Of a stretch of DNA of 64,000 nucleotides, positions 56,010 through 64,000 are shown one piece after another. The notes under the pieces are model-generated. The model was given only the letters and a program-made list of their open reading frames with translations, was not told the DNA's origin and did not search any database. Every line of letters begins with the position of its first letter. Within the stretch, counting starts at the first letter, position 1. Both the position numbers and the translations under genes were made by a program. The stretch covers positions 25,111 to 89,110 of the forward strand of contig WTGY01000081.1 of the NCBI GenBank assembly GCA_011523365.1. The letters are read 5' to 3'. The DNA comes from Caldilineaceae bacterium (lineage in GTDB: Bacteria; Chloroflexota; Anaerolineae; Caldilineales; Caldilineaceae).

Positions 56010-57316
56010 CAGGTGCGGTTCTGTGACGGCTCACCAGAGACGATTCCGGCCGTGCGAGGCGTGCTGTTGTTCTGGCGGGCGTACAGTTCGGCGGTGCGGC
56101 GCTGCTTCTGCCATTCCTCTTCCAGGTCTTTCATCGTATCGTCCCTTTCTTCAAGGGCCGTCTGCAGACCGTCGAGCCAGAGCTGGGCCGCGCTGATATA
56201 CCTGCCGCCGTATTGCTCCTGCAGCTTCCAGAGGAGGCGCAGCATTTCTTCGTGGACGCGCAAGTCGTGCAGAATCGGAGGGAGGTGATCCAGTAGTTCC
56301 TTATTGTTTTTTTCCTGTTCCCTCCACAGGTGCTCCTGCCGAAGACCCTCGCGACGGCTTCTCTTTTCGTACTCCTCCTGAAAGTCCTCCATTTCCCGCC
56401 GCATGCGCTCTTCGGCCAGTCGCTGCAACTCTTGCACTTGGGTCTGGTCGCGCCGAATGTTCTCCTGAAACTCCGGGATCGTATTTGCAGCTCGCCGGGC
56501 GGTTTCCACGGTCTGGGAGAAGGACTGCAGACGCTCTTCATTCTTGTTAACGACCGACTGTTGATCGTCAATGATTTCCTGCCAGCGGGTGAGAACCTGC
56601 AAGCGTTCGACGACCTCGACACGCAGGCGTTCCATAAACTGCTGTTGCTCTTCACGGATCTCGGCAAAGACGGGCCGCCAGCGCTCAATCTCGGCGCTCA
56701 TGCGGCGGTCGGCGTCCTCGAGGATGGAAAAGCGACCGGTGAAGGCCTCGGTACGTTTGAACAGTTCGACAGTTTCCTGCTGTAACTGGGCGATGCGCTT
56801 TGCGTCACCCGTGCGCTGGTCTGCGAGAAACGGAATTTGGCGGGTACGCTCTTCAATTTCCTTGACAAGCAGATTCACCTGGTTGCGGCTCTCCATTATC
56901 ATATCGACCAAGCGCTCTTCCTCGCCCTTGCGCAGGTCGACCGCTTCTTCGATGCGACCAATGCGAGGCAGTTCACGTCTAACCTCACTGATCTCCCTTG
57001 TCAGGGCTTCCCTATCTGCCAGCCTGGCGCGCTCATGTTCGCGAGCGGTTTGGGCCTGCCCCTCGTCGCTGCGGTCGATCATCAGGCCTAGCTCCTGCTT
57101 GAAGCTCTCAATCTGTTGTTCCAACTGGGTAAATCTGCCCAATTGCGCGGTCGTAGATGCCAGGCGTCCCTCAAGCTCCTGGATACGGCGCGCTTGTTCA
57201 ACGATGTCCCCGCTCTGGCTCTCGAGTTGCTGTTGCAATCGGGAAATTTCCGCTCTGTCGCGCCGATGTTCTTCATCGAGCCATGTTACGATCTGGGCTA
57301 GTTGGGCGTTGTCCAT
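56009..57316 (-). CDS. Long coiled-coil protein of unknown function
   Basis: A 435-residue protein that is helical nearly throughout, with heptad-rich, Glu/Arg/Gln-heavy sequence (LQQQLESQSGDIVEQARRIQELEGRL; EEYEKRSRREGLRQEHLWREQEKNNKELLDHL). It has no signal peptide, membrane segment or catalytic motif. The C-terminal 40 residues are disordered in character (NNSTPRTAGIVSGEPSQNRT). Its stop overlaps the start of selB, so both are made from one message. It could be a cytoskeletal, chromosome-associated or scaffolding protein; nothing ties it to selenocysteine. The gene name is left blank because I do not recognise the family. Confidence 0.8.
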   Translation of the reverse strand: MDNAQLAQIVTWLDEEHRRDRAEISRLQQQLESQSGDIVEQARRIQELEGRLASTTAQLGRFTQLEQQIESFKQELGLMIDRSDEGQAQTAREHERARLADREALTREISEVRRELPRIGRIEEAVDLRKGEEERLVDMIMESRNQVNLLVKEIEERTRQIPFLADQRTGDAKRIAQLQQETVELFKRTEAFTGRFSILEDADRRMSAEIERWRPVFAEIREEQQQFMERLRVEVVERLQVLTRWQEIIDDQQSVVNKNEERLQSFSQTVETARRAANTIPEFQENIRRDQTQVQELQRLAEERMRREMEDFQEEYEKRSRREGLRQEHLWREQEKNNKELLDHLPPILHDLRVHEEMLRLLWKLQEQYGGRYISAAQLWLDGLQTALEERDDTMKDLEEEWQKQRRTAELYARQNNSTPRTAGIVSGEPSQNRT

Positions 57317-57900
57317 TATTCTTTCTTTCTTTCAGCACACGTGGCTGGTAAAGGCGAACCCAAATGGGCTTGACTGGTAAGCGAACCGAACTCATCTGTG
57401 TTTCTGGCCCCTTCAACACACGGACTGGGGACGGATTCGGGCCCGTTGCCAACATGTCCAAAGGGGCAATGTGGAACCTAAATTATACCACTTGCCAGAA
57501 TGCAAAAACAACAGTGAACCCATCAGAGCAGGGCATACACATCCTATTGGGAGCGAGCTTTGAGGAGATTGTCAGTTCTCCAACCGGCTCGGTTACGTTG
57601 GCAGCAGTACCGATTTTGGCGCCTTGATTTCGGCATGGGAGGTTGAGAGCCAAGCGGCGCGAGACGGGCAGATTGTGCTGCGCATGGCCATAACCCGTCC
57701 GGCTGTCGTCCTCATCCTGGGCCCCGTGGACTGAGTTCCTGATGGTTCGGTGGCTGAGAGTGGAAGTCACAAGCAGTCCAGCGTCGGAGGAAGAGTCGGA
57801 GTTCAGATTCGATTCAAGTGCCTTGGGAGCAGATGCGAACCTTGCATTCATGCGGATGGTTTGTCTTGATGGTGTGGCAAGGGCATTCTCAACTGTGTGT
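57317..57900. other. Non-coding region upstream of the tandem repeats
   Basis: About 580 bp with short frames but none with a credible start, composition or protein pattern. It would contain the promoter of the coiled-coil/selB operon near its left end. No tRNA or strong terminator is visible. Confidence 0.5.
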
Positions 57901-58400
57901 TGGACGAGCGTTTACAAGTGCTTACGAGTCTTTACAAGCGTTTGCGTGTGGTCTGAGTGCAGTTCATGCAGCTTGTGTGATGGGCTGCAGATAGGGTCTT
58001 GCCGGTGCAGATTGTCTCGTATGAGCGTTGGACGAGAGTTTACGAGAGATTACGAGCGTTTGCTTGTTTTCTGAGTGCAGCGCATGCAGTTTGTGTGATG
58101 GGTTGCAGTTAGGGGCTTGCCGGTGCAGGTTATCTCGCATGAGCGTTGGACGAGAATCTATGAGCGTTTACGAGCGTTTGCGTGTTGTCTTAGTGCAGTT
58201 CATGCAGTTTGTGTGACGGCCTGCAGTTAGGGGCTTGCCGGTGCCGGTTGTCTCGTATGAGCGTTGGACGAGAGTTTACGAGCGTTTGCGAGCGATTACG
58301 CGTGGTCTGAACTGAAGTACTTGTGATTTATGTGATGGATTGCGGCCAGGGCTTCGCGGGCGCTGGCGGGCTCGTTAATCTGTTTGCGTGCGTTGGACGA
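57901..58400 (+). repeat. Four tandem repeats of about 118-129 bp
   Basis: TGGACGAG recurs at 57901, 58029, 58147, 58265 and 58394, giving units of 128, 118, 118 and 129 bp. Each holds TTTACGAGCGTTTGCG-like sequence, then GTGCAGTTCATGCAGTTTGTG-like, then TGCAGTTAGGGGCTTGCCGG, then TCTCGTATGAGCGT. The last unit is more diverged. No reading frame is kept from unit to unit. The repeats have no spacer-repeat pattern, so this is not a CRISPR array. Confidence 0.85.
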
Positions 58401-58445
58401 GAGTTGTACGAACTCTGACATGGTGGGACGAGTTGGTCTGTTCAT

Positions 58446-58494
58446 GTCGGGTCAAGTCGGGTGAAGTCGGCTAGAGTCGGGTGAAGTCGGGCGA
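58446..58494 (+). repeat. Five copies of a 10-bp tandem repeat
   Basis: GTCGGGTGAA-like units (GTCGGGTCAA, GTCGGGTGAA, GTCGGCTAGA, GTCGGGTGAA, GTCGGGCGA) follow one another and end in a run of eight A. They lie 45 bp after the larger repeats. Confidence 0.8.
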
Positions 58495-58971
58495 AAAAAA
58501 TTTCCTGGCCCTTTTTGACGTTACGGTTTTGCATCAGTTTTCTCGTTTCCGGAGCTGACTTGCGGTACTGGGCAGATGGCAGTGAGCTGATTGCAGTCTT
58601 GCAAGAGCCCTCCCTTGCACTCAGATTCCCTGCCAGCAGGAGTCATGGCTTGATGATAATGAAACGCTCTCACTAATGCCTAATCACATGTCGGAACTGG
58701 GCTATTATATCACTGTTCTTGATGCAATTGCCCTGCAAATCTGAGGAATCCATGGCATTGGGTGAACTTTCACAGGTGCGACGCAGATCCGAAGCGGCCA
58801 GACCGCTATGAGGCGCCCGGGCCCAAGGCGTATATTGCACTGCTGTGATATTTGTGCGATTTCGGTCTGGCCTTTCCAAACAGGATTGAGGAGATCCACC
58901 CAGTTGCCAGGCCAATCGCTTACGATATTCGCTGCGCCGACTTGGGACTCTGAACGAGAATCGGCCGATGC
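58495..58971. other. Non-coding region between repeats and enolase-superfamily gene
   Basis: About 475 bp downstream of the minus-strand enolase-superfamily gene. A-rich and T-rich patches (AAAAAAATTT, CCCTTTTTGACG) occur near 58495-58530. Two short minus-strand frames around 58.7-58.9 kb do not look like proteins. I see no RNA gene here. Confidence 0.5.
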
Positions 58972-60072
58972 TTACTCAACAGAATAGTGTTTGAGCGCGA
59001 CCGGGTCAAGGTCCAGACCCAGGCCATGTTTTTCCGGATCGGGGGACCAAAGACCGTTTTGCGGCTCATCGAAGGATGTGTAGAAGATACGGTCTGCCGC
59101 TTCCACGGTGCCCAGATATTCGACGACTTTCAGATTTGGCGTTGCACAGGCCATGTGAAGATGAACCAGCTGGTAGGCATGGGGCGCGACAGGCAGATTG
59201 AAAGCGTGTGCCAGGTGGGCGACCTTCATCCATTCGGTAATTCCGCCAACCCGGCCCACGTCAGGCTGCACGATGTCGGCGCCGCCGCGAGCGATGAGGT
59301 CTTTGAAGCCATACTTGGTATATTCGTGTTCGCCGGTCGCTACGGGGATGTCGATTGCCCTGGCAACGGCAGCCAGTCCCTCGATATCGTCTGCCAATAC
59401 CGGCTCTTCAAACCAGCCCACGTTGTAGTGCTCGAAGGTTCGCGCCATGCGAATGGCCTGCTTGGCGTAATAGCCGTTATTGGCGTCGATGTAGATCTGC
59501 ACATCAGGGCCAACTGCCTCTCGTACCGCAGCCAGGCGGGCAACGTCCTCCTGCTCACTCTGGCCGAAATCCTTTCCGACCTTCATCTTCACGGCCTTCA
59601 TGCCGCGTTCCACGTAACCACACTGCTCAGCCACCAGTTCATCTTGACTGAAGTGGGTCCAGCCTCCGCTACCGTAGACCGGTACCGACTCCGTGTAGAG
59701 TCCGAGCAGCTGATAGAGAGGGGTTTCGTAGTACTTTGCCTTCAGATCCCAGAGAGCGATATCCACGGCGGAAAGGGCGCTGAACGCCAGCCCTTTGCGA
59801 CCGACGCCCCGAATGGCCCAGAACATGTCGTCCCACAGCTTCTCGATATGCAGGGCATTCTGACCGATCAGAATGGGCTTGAGAGTACGTTCGATCACCT
59901 CACGCGCGGCAGTGACTCCTCCGCCCAGCCCTAACCCGACCAGGCCCTGATCGGAGTGAACATGGACAAAACACTGGCTGCGCCCCTTTGTGACGTGGCG
60001 TATTGTCGCGTCCTGAAATCCCGGCAGATGGGGGAGGGACAGGACGGTTGTCCTGACGTCCTGGATAATCAT
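58972..60072 (-). CDS. Mandelate racemase/muconate lactonizing enzyme family protein (enolase superfamily)
   Basis: A 366-residue enolase-superfamily enzyme, probably a sugar-acid dehydratase or racemase. The catalytic lysines are K162 and K164 (AVKMKVGKD). The magnesium ligands are D196 (YIDANNGY), E222 (WFEEPV) and E248 (TGEHEYTKYG). The His-Asp dyad is D271 (QPDVGRVGG) and H298 (APHAYQ). The GEHE and second His in the barrel match the mandelate racemase subgroup. The N-terminal capping domain is complete. It is read alone, away from other sugar genes, and its substrate is unknown. Confidence 0.92.
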   Translation of the reverse strand: MIIQDVRTTVLSLPHLPGFQDATIRHVTKGRSQCFVHVHSDQGLVGLGLGGGVTAAREVIERTLKPILIGQNALHIEKLWDDMFWAIRGVGRKGLAFSALSAVDIALWDLKAKYYETPLYQLLGLYTESVPVYGSGGWTHFSQDELVAEQCGYVERGMKAVKMKVGKDFGQSEQEDVARLAAVREAVGPDVQIYIDANNGYYAKQAIRMARTFEHYNVGWFEEPVLADDIEGLAAVARAIDIPVATGEHEYTKYGFKDLIARGGADIVQPDVGRVGGITEWMKVAHLAHAFNLPVAPHAYQLVHLHMACATPNLKVVEYLGTVEAADRIFYTSFDEPQNGLWSPDPEKHGLGLDLDPVALKHYSVE

Positions 60073-60320
60073 TGAAAGCCTCCTACATGGGTGTTTGGCG
60101 ATCAGGTTGGCAGTTGGTATTATCCCACAGATTCAGCAAAAGAATGTTGCTGCATGAACCAGATAGGGAGCTTCGAGTAAAATGTAAGTCGGGATTGCGC
60201 AGTTGGTTGTGCCTCAGGCTCAATCGCTTCAGGCGGTTCATGACCGTAGTCACTCACTTGTATTTTCAGGCCGCTGTCAGGTTGTAAAAGGGCAAAAGGA
60301 CCTGCTAGCAAGAGCTGCAT

Positions 60321-60776
60321 ATGGAAAAGATAGAGTTGGGATCGATCGTACAGGTGGGCATCGTTGTGCGAGATGCCCGCGCCGCGGCAGATGCGTGGAC
60401 AGAGCGCTTCGCAATGGGACCGGCGGAGGTAGTGGATTGGCCGCCCGGGGGCAGCGATCTGGATGCGCAATCGACGTTTCGCGGCAGACCGGGAAACTTT
60501 CGCATGAGACTGGCCTTCATTGAGGCCGGTACCGTGCAGATCGAATTCATCGAGCCTCTGGAGGGAGACAACATCTACTCCGAGTTCCTAGAGGAGAAGG
60601 GAGAGGGCCTGCACCACTTGCTCTTCCGAGTACCCGATCCCGAGGGCGTTGCGCGGGAGTTGAAGGTGGACATTCTCCAGAGCGGCGGATCGACACTGGA
60701 CCCTGGCGCAGTGTGGGCTTACCTGGATACCCAGGAGGTCTTGGGAGCGATCGTCGAACTGAAGACGAAAAGTTAG
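60321..60776 (+). CDS. VOC-superfamily protein, methylmalonyl-CoA epimerase-like
   Basis: A 151-residue VOC protein of the glyoxalase_4/methylmalonyl-CoA epimerase type. Module one starts SIVQVGIVVRDARAAADAWTERFAMGP and module two LHHLLFRVPDPEGVARELK. The metal-ligand pattern is incomplete: the first ligand histidine is a glutamine in VQVGIVV, the second is in LHHLLF, and the ends of both modules have E (QIEFIEP, IVELKTK). Real epimerases normally have His at the first site. Function is therefore uncertain. The gap of about 250 bp upstream holds nothing recognised. Confidence 0.8.
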   Translation: MEKIELGSIVQVGIVVRDARAAADAWTERFAMGPAEVVDWPPGGSDLDAQSTFRGRPGNFRMRLAFIEAGTVQIEFIEPLEGDNIYSEFLEEKGEGLHHLLFRVPDPEGVARELKVDILQSGGSTLDPGAVWAYLDTQEVLGAIVELKTKS

Positions 60777-60960
60777 GGACAGCATTACAATTCCATTTGA
60801 CCGATAAATCAGGTACTGATAAAATTCTTCGAGTATGTCCGCGCCAGTGCAGGTAACCCCTGCCTACCAAGACCTCTGATTTGTGTCTGCAGCAGTCCTG
60901 TGACGAAGCAACGAGGAGGGGCACAGGGCGAACATTTCCCATCAAGAGAACGTTAAGACC

Positions 60961-62112
60961 ATGCGAGTTGGTATAGACGCCCGGCTGAGTTACCATCAGC
61001 CGGCAGGAATCAGTCGCTATACGAAGCATCTCATAGAAGAGCTTGCGCAACAGGACAGGGAATCGACGTACACGGTTTTCCAGCACCGCAAACAGCGAGA
61101 GCCACTGTCAAAGGCGCCAAACTTTCACCGGCGCACGTTGTTCACGCCTGTTCATTCACGCGTTGAACAGGCGATGCTGGCGGCCGAACTGTCATTTCAT
61201 TCCCTGGACCTTCTTCACAGCACAGATTTTATCCCTCCTTTGAACAGCAGCATCCCATCAGTCATCACCGTCCACGACCTCGCCTTCCTGCGCTGGCCCC
61301 ATTTTCTGACTGAAACTCACGCCGCCTATTACAGTCAGATCGACAGGGCTGTACTCCATGCCCGGCACATCATCGTTCCCAGCGAAAGTACCAAGAGGGA
61401 TGTAGTTGGGCAACTCGGCGCCTCACCCAAAAAGATAAGCGTCATATACGAAGCCGCGGCGCCCCATTACTGCCCTCTGTCGCAAGAGCAGTGCCGCGCG
61501 GCCATGCAGGCCAAATACGGGATCCCGGAAAAGTATATCTTTTTTGTCAGCACGATCGAACCTCGCAAGAATATCGAAGGGCTGCTGGAGGCCTTTTACC
61601 ACCTTCGAAAGCATTATTACGTCGAGGACACAGGCCTCGTCCTGGCCGGGAAGCCCGGCTGGTTGTATGAGGAGATCTACCGAAAAGTCGAACAGCTGGA
61701 GCTTGGTCAATGCACATTTTTCGTAGGCCGAGTGCCTGACGAAGATCTGCATCAGTTGTTTGTCGGGGCGCGGTGTCATGTTCACCCGGCATTTTATGAA
61801 GGGTTCGGGCTATCGCCGCTGGAGGCAATGGCCTGCGGAACACCTACGATTGTGAGCAACACGAGCAGCATGCCTGAGGTTGTCGGTGACGCGGGTCTGA
61901 TCGTCGACCCCGCCAACCGGGAGGAGATAGCCGTCGCCATGCACCGACTCCTGACCGAGGAGGCGTTGCATCAGGAGCTCAGCCAGAAAGGCTTGCAGCG
62001 CGCCTCCGTCTTCAGCTGGAGCCGTGCAGCCTCGGAAACGCTTGACGTCTATAGGATGGTTTGCGACAGTACCACGGTTCCGGCCGCGCCTGCGCAGCAC
62101 TCCTCTGTCTGA
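60961..62112 (+). CDS. Glycosyltransferase family 4 protein
   Basis: A 383-residue GT-B glycosyltransferase. The N-terminal acceptor domain opens MRVGIDARLSYHQPAGISRYTKHLIEEL. The donor domain contains FVSTIEPRKNIEGLLEAF, the helix YEGFGLSPLEAMACGTPTIVSNTSSMPEV and GDAGLIVDPANREEIA, the usual E-x7-E nucleotide-sugar motif. It has no membrane segment. It probably adds a hexose, commonly mannose, to a polysaccharide or lipid. The next gene, 9 bp downstream, encodes another glycosyltransferase, so they probably act on the same glycan. Confidence 0.92.
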   Translation: MRVGIDARLSYHQPAGISRYTKHLIEELAQQDRESTYTVFQHRKQREPLSKAPNFHRRTLFTPVHSRVEQAMLAAELSFHSLDLLHSTDFIPPLNSSIPSVITVHDLAFLRWPHFLTETHAAYYSQIDRAVLHARHIIVPSESTKRDVVGQLGASPKKISVIYEAAAPHYCPLSQEQCRAAMQAKYGIPEKYIFFVSTIEPRKNIEGLLEAFYHLRKHYYVEDTGLVLAGKPGWLYEEIYRKVEQLELGQCTFFVGRVPDEDLHQLFVGARCHVHPAFYEGFGLSPLEAMACGTPTIVSNTSSMPEVVGDAGLIVDPANREEIAVAMHRLLTEEALHQELSQKGLQRASVFSWSRAASETLDVYRMVCDSTTVPAAPAQHSSV

Positions 62113-62121
62113 CGTCCGGCG

Positions 62122-63342
62122 ATGAAGATCCTCTTTCTTACGCCTCAGTCCCCCTATCCTCCGCGGCAGGGAGCAGCTCTTCGCAACTACCATCTTCTGT
62201 ACCACTGCGCCTCAAAGCATGAGGTTCATCTCCTGACTTGCCTCTCGCCCCGGGACCAGGAATGGCCCAAACCAGGCCTGTTGAAGATCTGTTCCCGGGT
62301 GGAGGGTTTCCGTCAGCCAGCGCGCCCTCTGCACAGCCGCATTGTCGATTCGCTCATGGCGTCCAGTCCGGATATGGCGTTGCGCCTGGAACATGACGGG
62401 TCTCACGATGTCCTGCAACGAATGCTTGACGAAGAAAGCTACGATCTGGTCCAGGTAGAGGGTTTGGAAATGGCGCCGTACGGCTTCCAGGTCTTGAGCG
62501 CCTCCAAAGACAGGACCACGGTTGTTTTCGACGCTCACAACGTAGAGTATCTGTTACAGAGGCGCGCCGCTCAGATGGACGCCCGAAGCCTGAAGCGCTG
62601 GCACGCTGCGGGATACAGCTTGTTGCAGTGGCGGAAACTGTATCACTATGAAAGGGCCTTCTGCCGGGCCGTGGACGGAATCGTATCCGTCAGTGAACCC
62701 GACCGGCGGGCGTTGTCCTCGTTAGCACCGGAGAGCCCAGTCGTCAAGGTGCCCAATGGCATTGACATCTCGCGTTACGGGACTGAACCGTTGCCGGCAA
62801 CCGGCCCGCCGCTGCTGGTGTTCACGGGGAAGATGGACTATCGCCCCAATGTGGACGCCATGCTCTGGTTCGGGCTGAAGGTGCTTCCCCGCATCCGCCG
62901 CCAGCTGGATGTGAAGTTACAGATTGTGGGCATGGACCCCCATCCCAGGCTTAACAGATTGGGGACGGACACGGACGTGGAGTTGACGGGGGCTGTCGAG
63001 GATGTCGTTCCTTATATTCGTGGAGCATCCGTTTACCTGACGCCGATGCGCGTCGGCGGGGGCACGCGCTTCAAGATCCTGGAGGCGTTGGCCTGCGCAA
63101 AGCCGGTGGTCAGCACTTCCCTGGGGGTTGAAGGGATCCCACTTCGCGACGGCGAACACCTCCTGATCGCCGATGACGCCAGTTCCTTTGCCGACGCAGT
63201 TCTGTCATTGCTTCGCGACCAAGACGCCGGCGGCGAGCACAGTCGCGCGCTCGGAAGAGCCGGTCGTTCCTTTGTCGAGGAACACTTTACGTGGGACAGG
63301 ATCCTGCCCCAATTGGATGCCTTCCACGCGCAATTGACGTAG
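62122..63342 (+). CDS. Glycosyltransferase family 4 protein
   Basis: A 406-residue GT-B glycosyltransferase. The N-terminal domain starts MKILFLTPQSPYPPRQGAALRNYHLL and includes VVFDAHNVEYLLQRRAAQ. The donor domain has FTGKMDYRPNVDAMLWF, VELTGAVEDVVPYIRGASVYLTPMRVGGGTRFKILEALACAKPVVSTSLGVEGI and HLLIADDASSF. The arrangement resembles the glycosyltransferases found in exosortase/polysaccharide loci (TIGR03087-like), but no such locus is in the window. It follows the preceding GT4 gene within 10 bp. Donor and acceptor are unknown. Confidence 0.9.
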   Translation: MKILFLTPQSPYPPRQGAALRNYHLLYHCASKHEVHLLTCLSPRDQEWPKPGLLKICSRVEGFRQPARPLHSRIVDSLMASSPDMALRLEHDGSHDVLQRMLDEESYDLVQVEGLEMAPYGFQVLSASKDRTTVVFDAHNVEYLLQRRAAQMDARSLKRWHAAGYSLLQWRKLYHYERAFCRAVDGIVSVSEPDRRALSSLAPESPVVKVPNGIDISRYGTEPLPATGPPLLVFTGKMDYRPNVDAMLWFGLKVLPRIRRQLDVKLQIVGMDPHPRLNRLGTDTDVELTGAVEDVVPYIRGASVYLTPMRVGGGTRFKILEALACAKPVVSTSLGVEGIPLRDGEHLLIADDASSFADAVLSLLRDQDAGGEHSRALGRAGRSFVEEHFTWDRILPQLDAFHAQLT

Positions 63343-63737
63343 GGGCAGCAAGTGCTGGCTTCTTTGCGGACCGCGGTAAGTCCACGCTCCATATTCCTCC
63401 TTCTGAACGCCTGTCAGTCCTCTTCGTTGAGAATCTGATCTCCGCTCAGGGCATGCTGCCCTCTTCTCGGCCGATTGTCGACAGAGTAGTTCAGAGGGCC
63501 GAGTTGCCTCTCCTGATTTCAGAAACAGTCTGCCGTCGAAACCGGATTCGTAGCTACAAAGCCATGTTCTGTGTGTGTACTGTGTGCGGCCTGTCTGGGG
63601 GGAATGTACCGCCACCATATCTGAAAGGGGCTCGCGCCGGTCATAGCGGTGAACGTTGGGCATATATGGGCGTTGCCTCGCCTGCCTTGCCTGCGCTGGC
63701 ACATACTTGGAATCTGCCACGACGCGGGGTAGGAGGG
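63343..63737. other. Non-coding region after the glycosyltransferase genes
   Basis: About 395 bp with no credible gene. Short frames on the minus strand are not protein-like. The T-rich stretch around 63380-63425 could end transcription of the glycosyltransferase operon, but no clear hairpin is present. Confidence 0.45.
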
Positions 63738-63992
63738 GTGCATCCCAGATTTGGGGTGGGAACTGCCTGGCGGGGAATCGGCGCCAGCGGTGGCTGGCGT
63801 TGTTTACCGGTTTTTGGGAGAGTGCGAGGGCAAGCGCCAGGCCGGCACGTACGGGAATTTGATGGAACTGGCGGGACGCGGTCTGGCTGGACACCTTCGA
63901 TTAGGCACCTGTTACAGATTTCGGCACTCGGTCGACGACGGATGGTGTTGGGGGGGGCGTTGCGGGGGCGGAGCCCCCGCACAAGGGAGGGC
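63738..63992 (+). repeat. Dispersed intergenic repeat, copy 2
   Basis: About 255 bp related to 19162-19471, in the same orientation. It keeps GTGCATCCCAGATTTG, TTGTTTACCGG, GGAACTGGCGGGACGCGG, GGCACCTGTTACAGAT, the hairpin GCGGGGGCGGAGCCCCCGC and ACAAGGGAGGGC. It lacks about 55 bp present in copy 1. The repeat may continue past the window end, since only eight bases follow. Confidence 0.75.
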
Positions 63993-64000
63993 CGAATAGG

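Noticed and set aside
57364..57627. 87-residue plus-strand frame after the coiled-coil gene
   Set aside because: Composition is not protein-like, there is no ribosome binding site, and it would cover the promoter area of the selB operon.
57901..58494. CRISPR array
   Set aside because: Units are contiguous and 118-129 bp long, without constant short repeats and variable spacers, and no cas genes are present.

Overview
This is a bacterial chromosomal window of moderately high G+C, almost fully coding, with no rRNA, tRNA, phage, insertion sequence or CRISPR array that I could find. The best guess for the source is an uncultured Chloroflexota bacterium (Caldilineae/Anaerolineae or SAR202-like). 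That guess rests on a T-box riboswitch on a trp operon, clusters of phytanoyl-CoA dioxygenase, SDR and VOC genes, an aroK-aroB fusion and a Uma2 gene. It is inference; no marker RNA gene is present.

Layout. (1) 0-1.5 kb: 3' two thirds of mutS. (2) 1.8-14.4 kb: small-molecule catabolism. A minus-strand trio (Gfo/Idh/MocA dehydrogenase, TPP enzyme, VOC protein) is divergent from a long plus-strand run with two PhyH-type dioxygenases, three VOC proteins, three SDRs, a TIM-barrel isomerase, a UlaG-like hydrolase and a D-2-hydroxyacid dehydrogenase. (3) 14.5-19 kb: exported metallophosphoesterase, ftsH, a small membrane protein and dCMP deaminase. (4) 19.6-46.9 kb: a complete aromatic amino-acid locus made of two converging operons. 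(5) 47.3-57.3 kb: SDR, then Uma2, nitroreductase and an endonuclease Q-UvrD fusion, facing an operon of coiled-coil protein, SelB and aldo/keto reductase. (6) 57.3-59 kb: non-coding DNA with tandem repeats. (7) 59-64 kb: an enolase-superfamily enzyme, a VOC protein, two family-4 glycosyltransferases and a second copy of an intergenic repeat also seen at 19.2 kb.

The aromatic locus is the heart of the window. The plus operon (trpE-trpS-trpG-APH-like kinase-trpD-trpC-DUF554-trpF-aroC-aroKB-aroQ) starts from a good sigma70-type promoter and a tryptophan T-box leader. The T-box has a UGG specifier, the sequence AGGGTGGCACCGCG and an intrinsic terminator. The minus operon (aroH-pheA-two DAHP synthases-tyrA-aroA-aroE-trpB-trpA) is preceded by a different device: a short reading frame containing FSFGNFWFGYYF (8 aromatic residues in 12), then an 11-bp hairpin with a U-tract. 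This is what a ribosome-mediated attenuator sensing Phe, Tyr and Trp should look like. Together the operons encode every step from DAHP to chorismate, the whole Trp branch, and the Phe and Tyr branches except the final aminotransferase. They meet at a PucR-type regulator whose stop codon overlaps that of trpA.

Other points of interest are the endonuclease Q-helicase fusion, a selB without other selenocysteine genes nearby, a kinase-like gene inside the trp operon, a terminator-like hairpin nested in T-box stem III, and two families of non-coding repeats.
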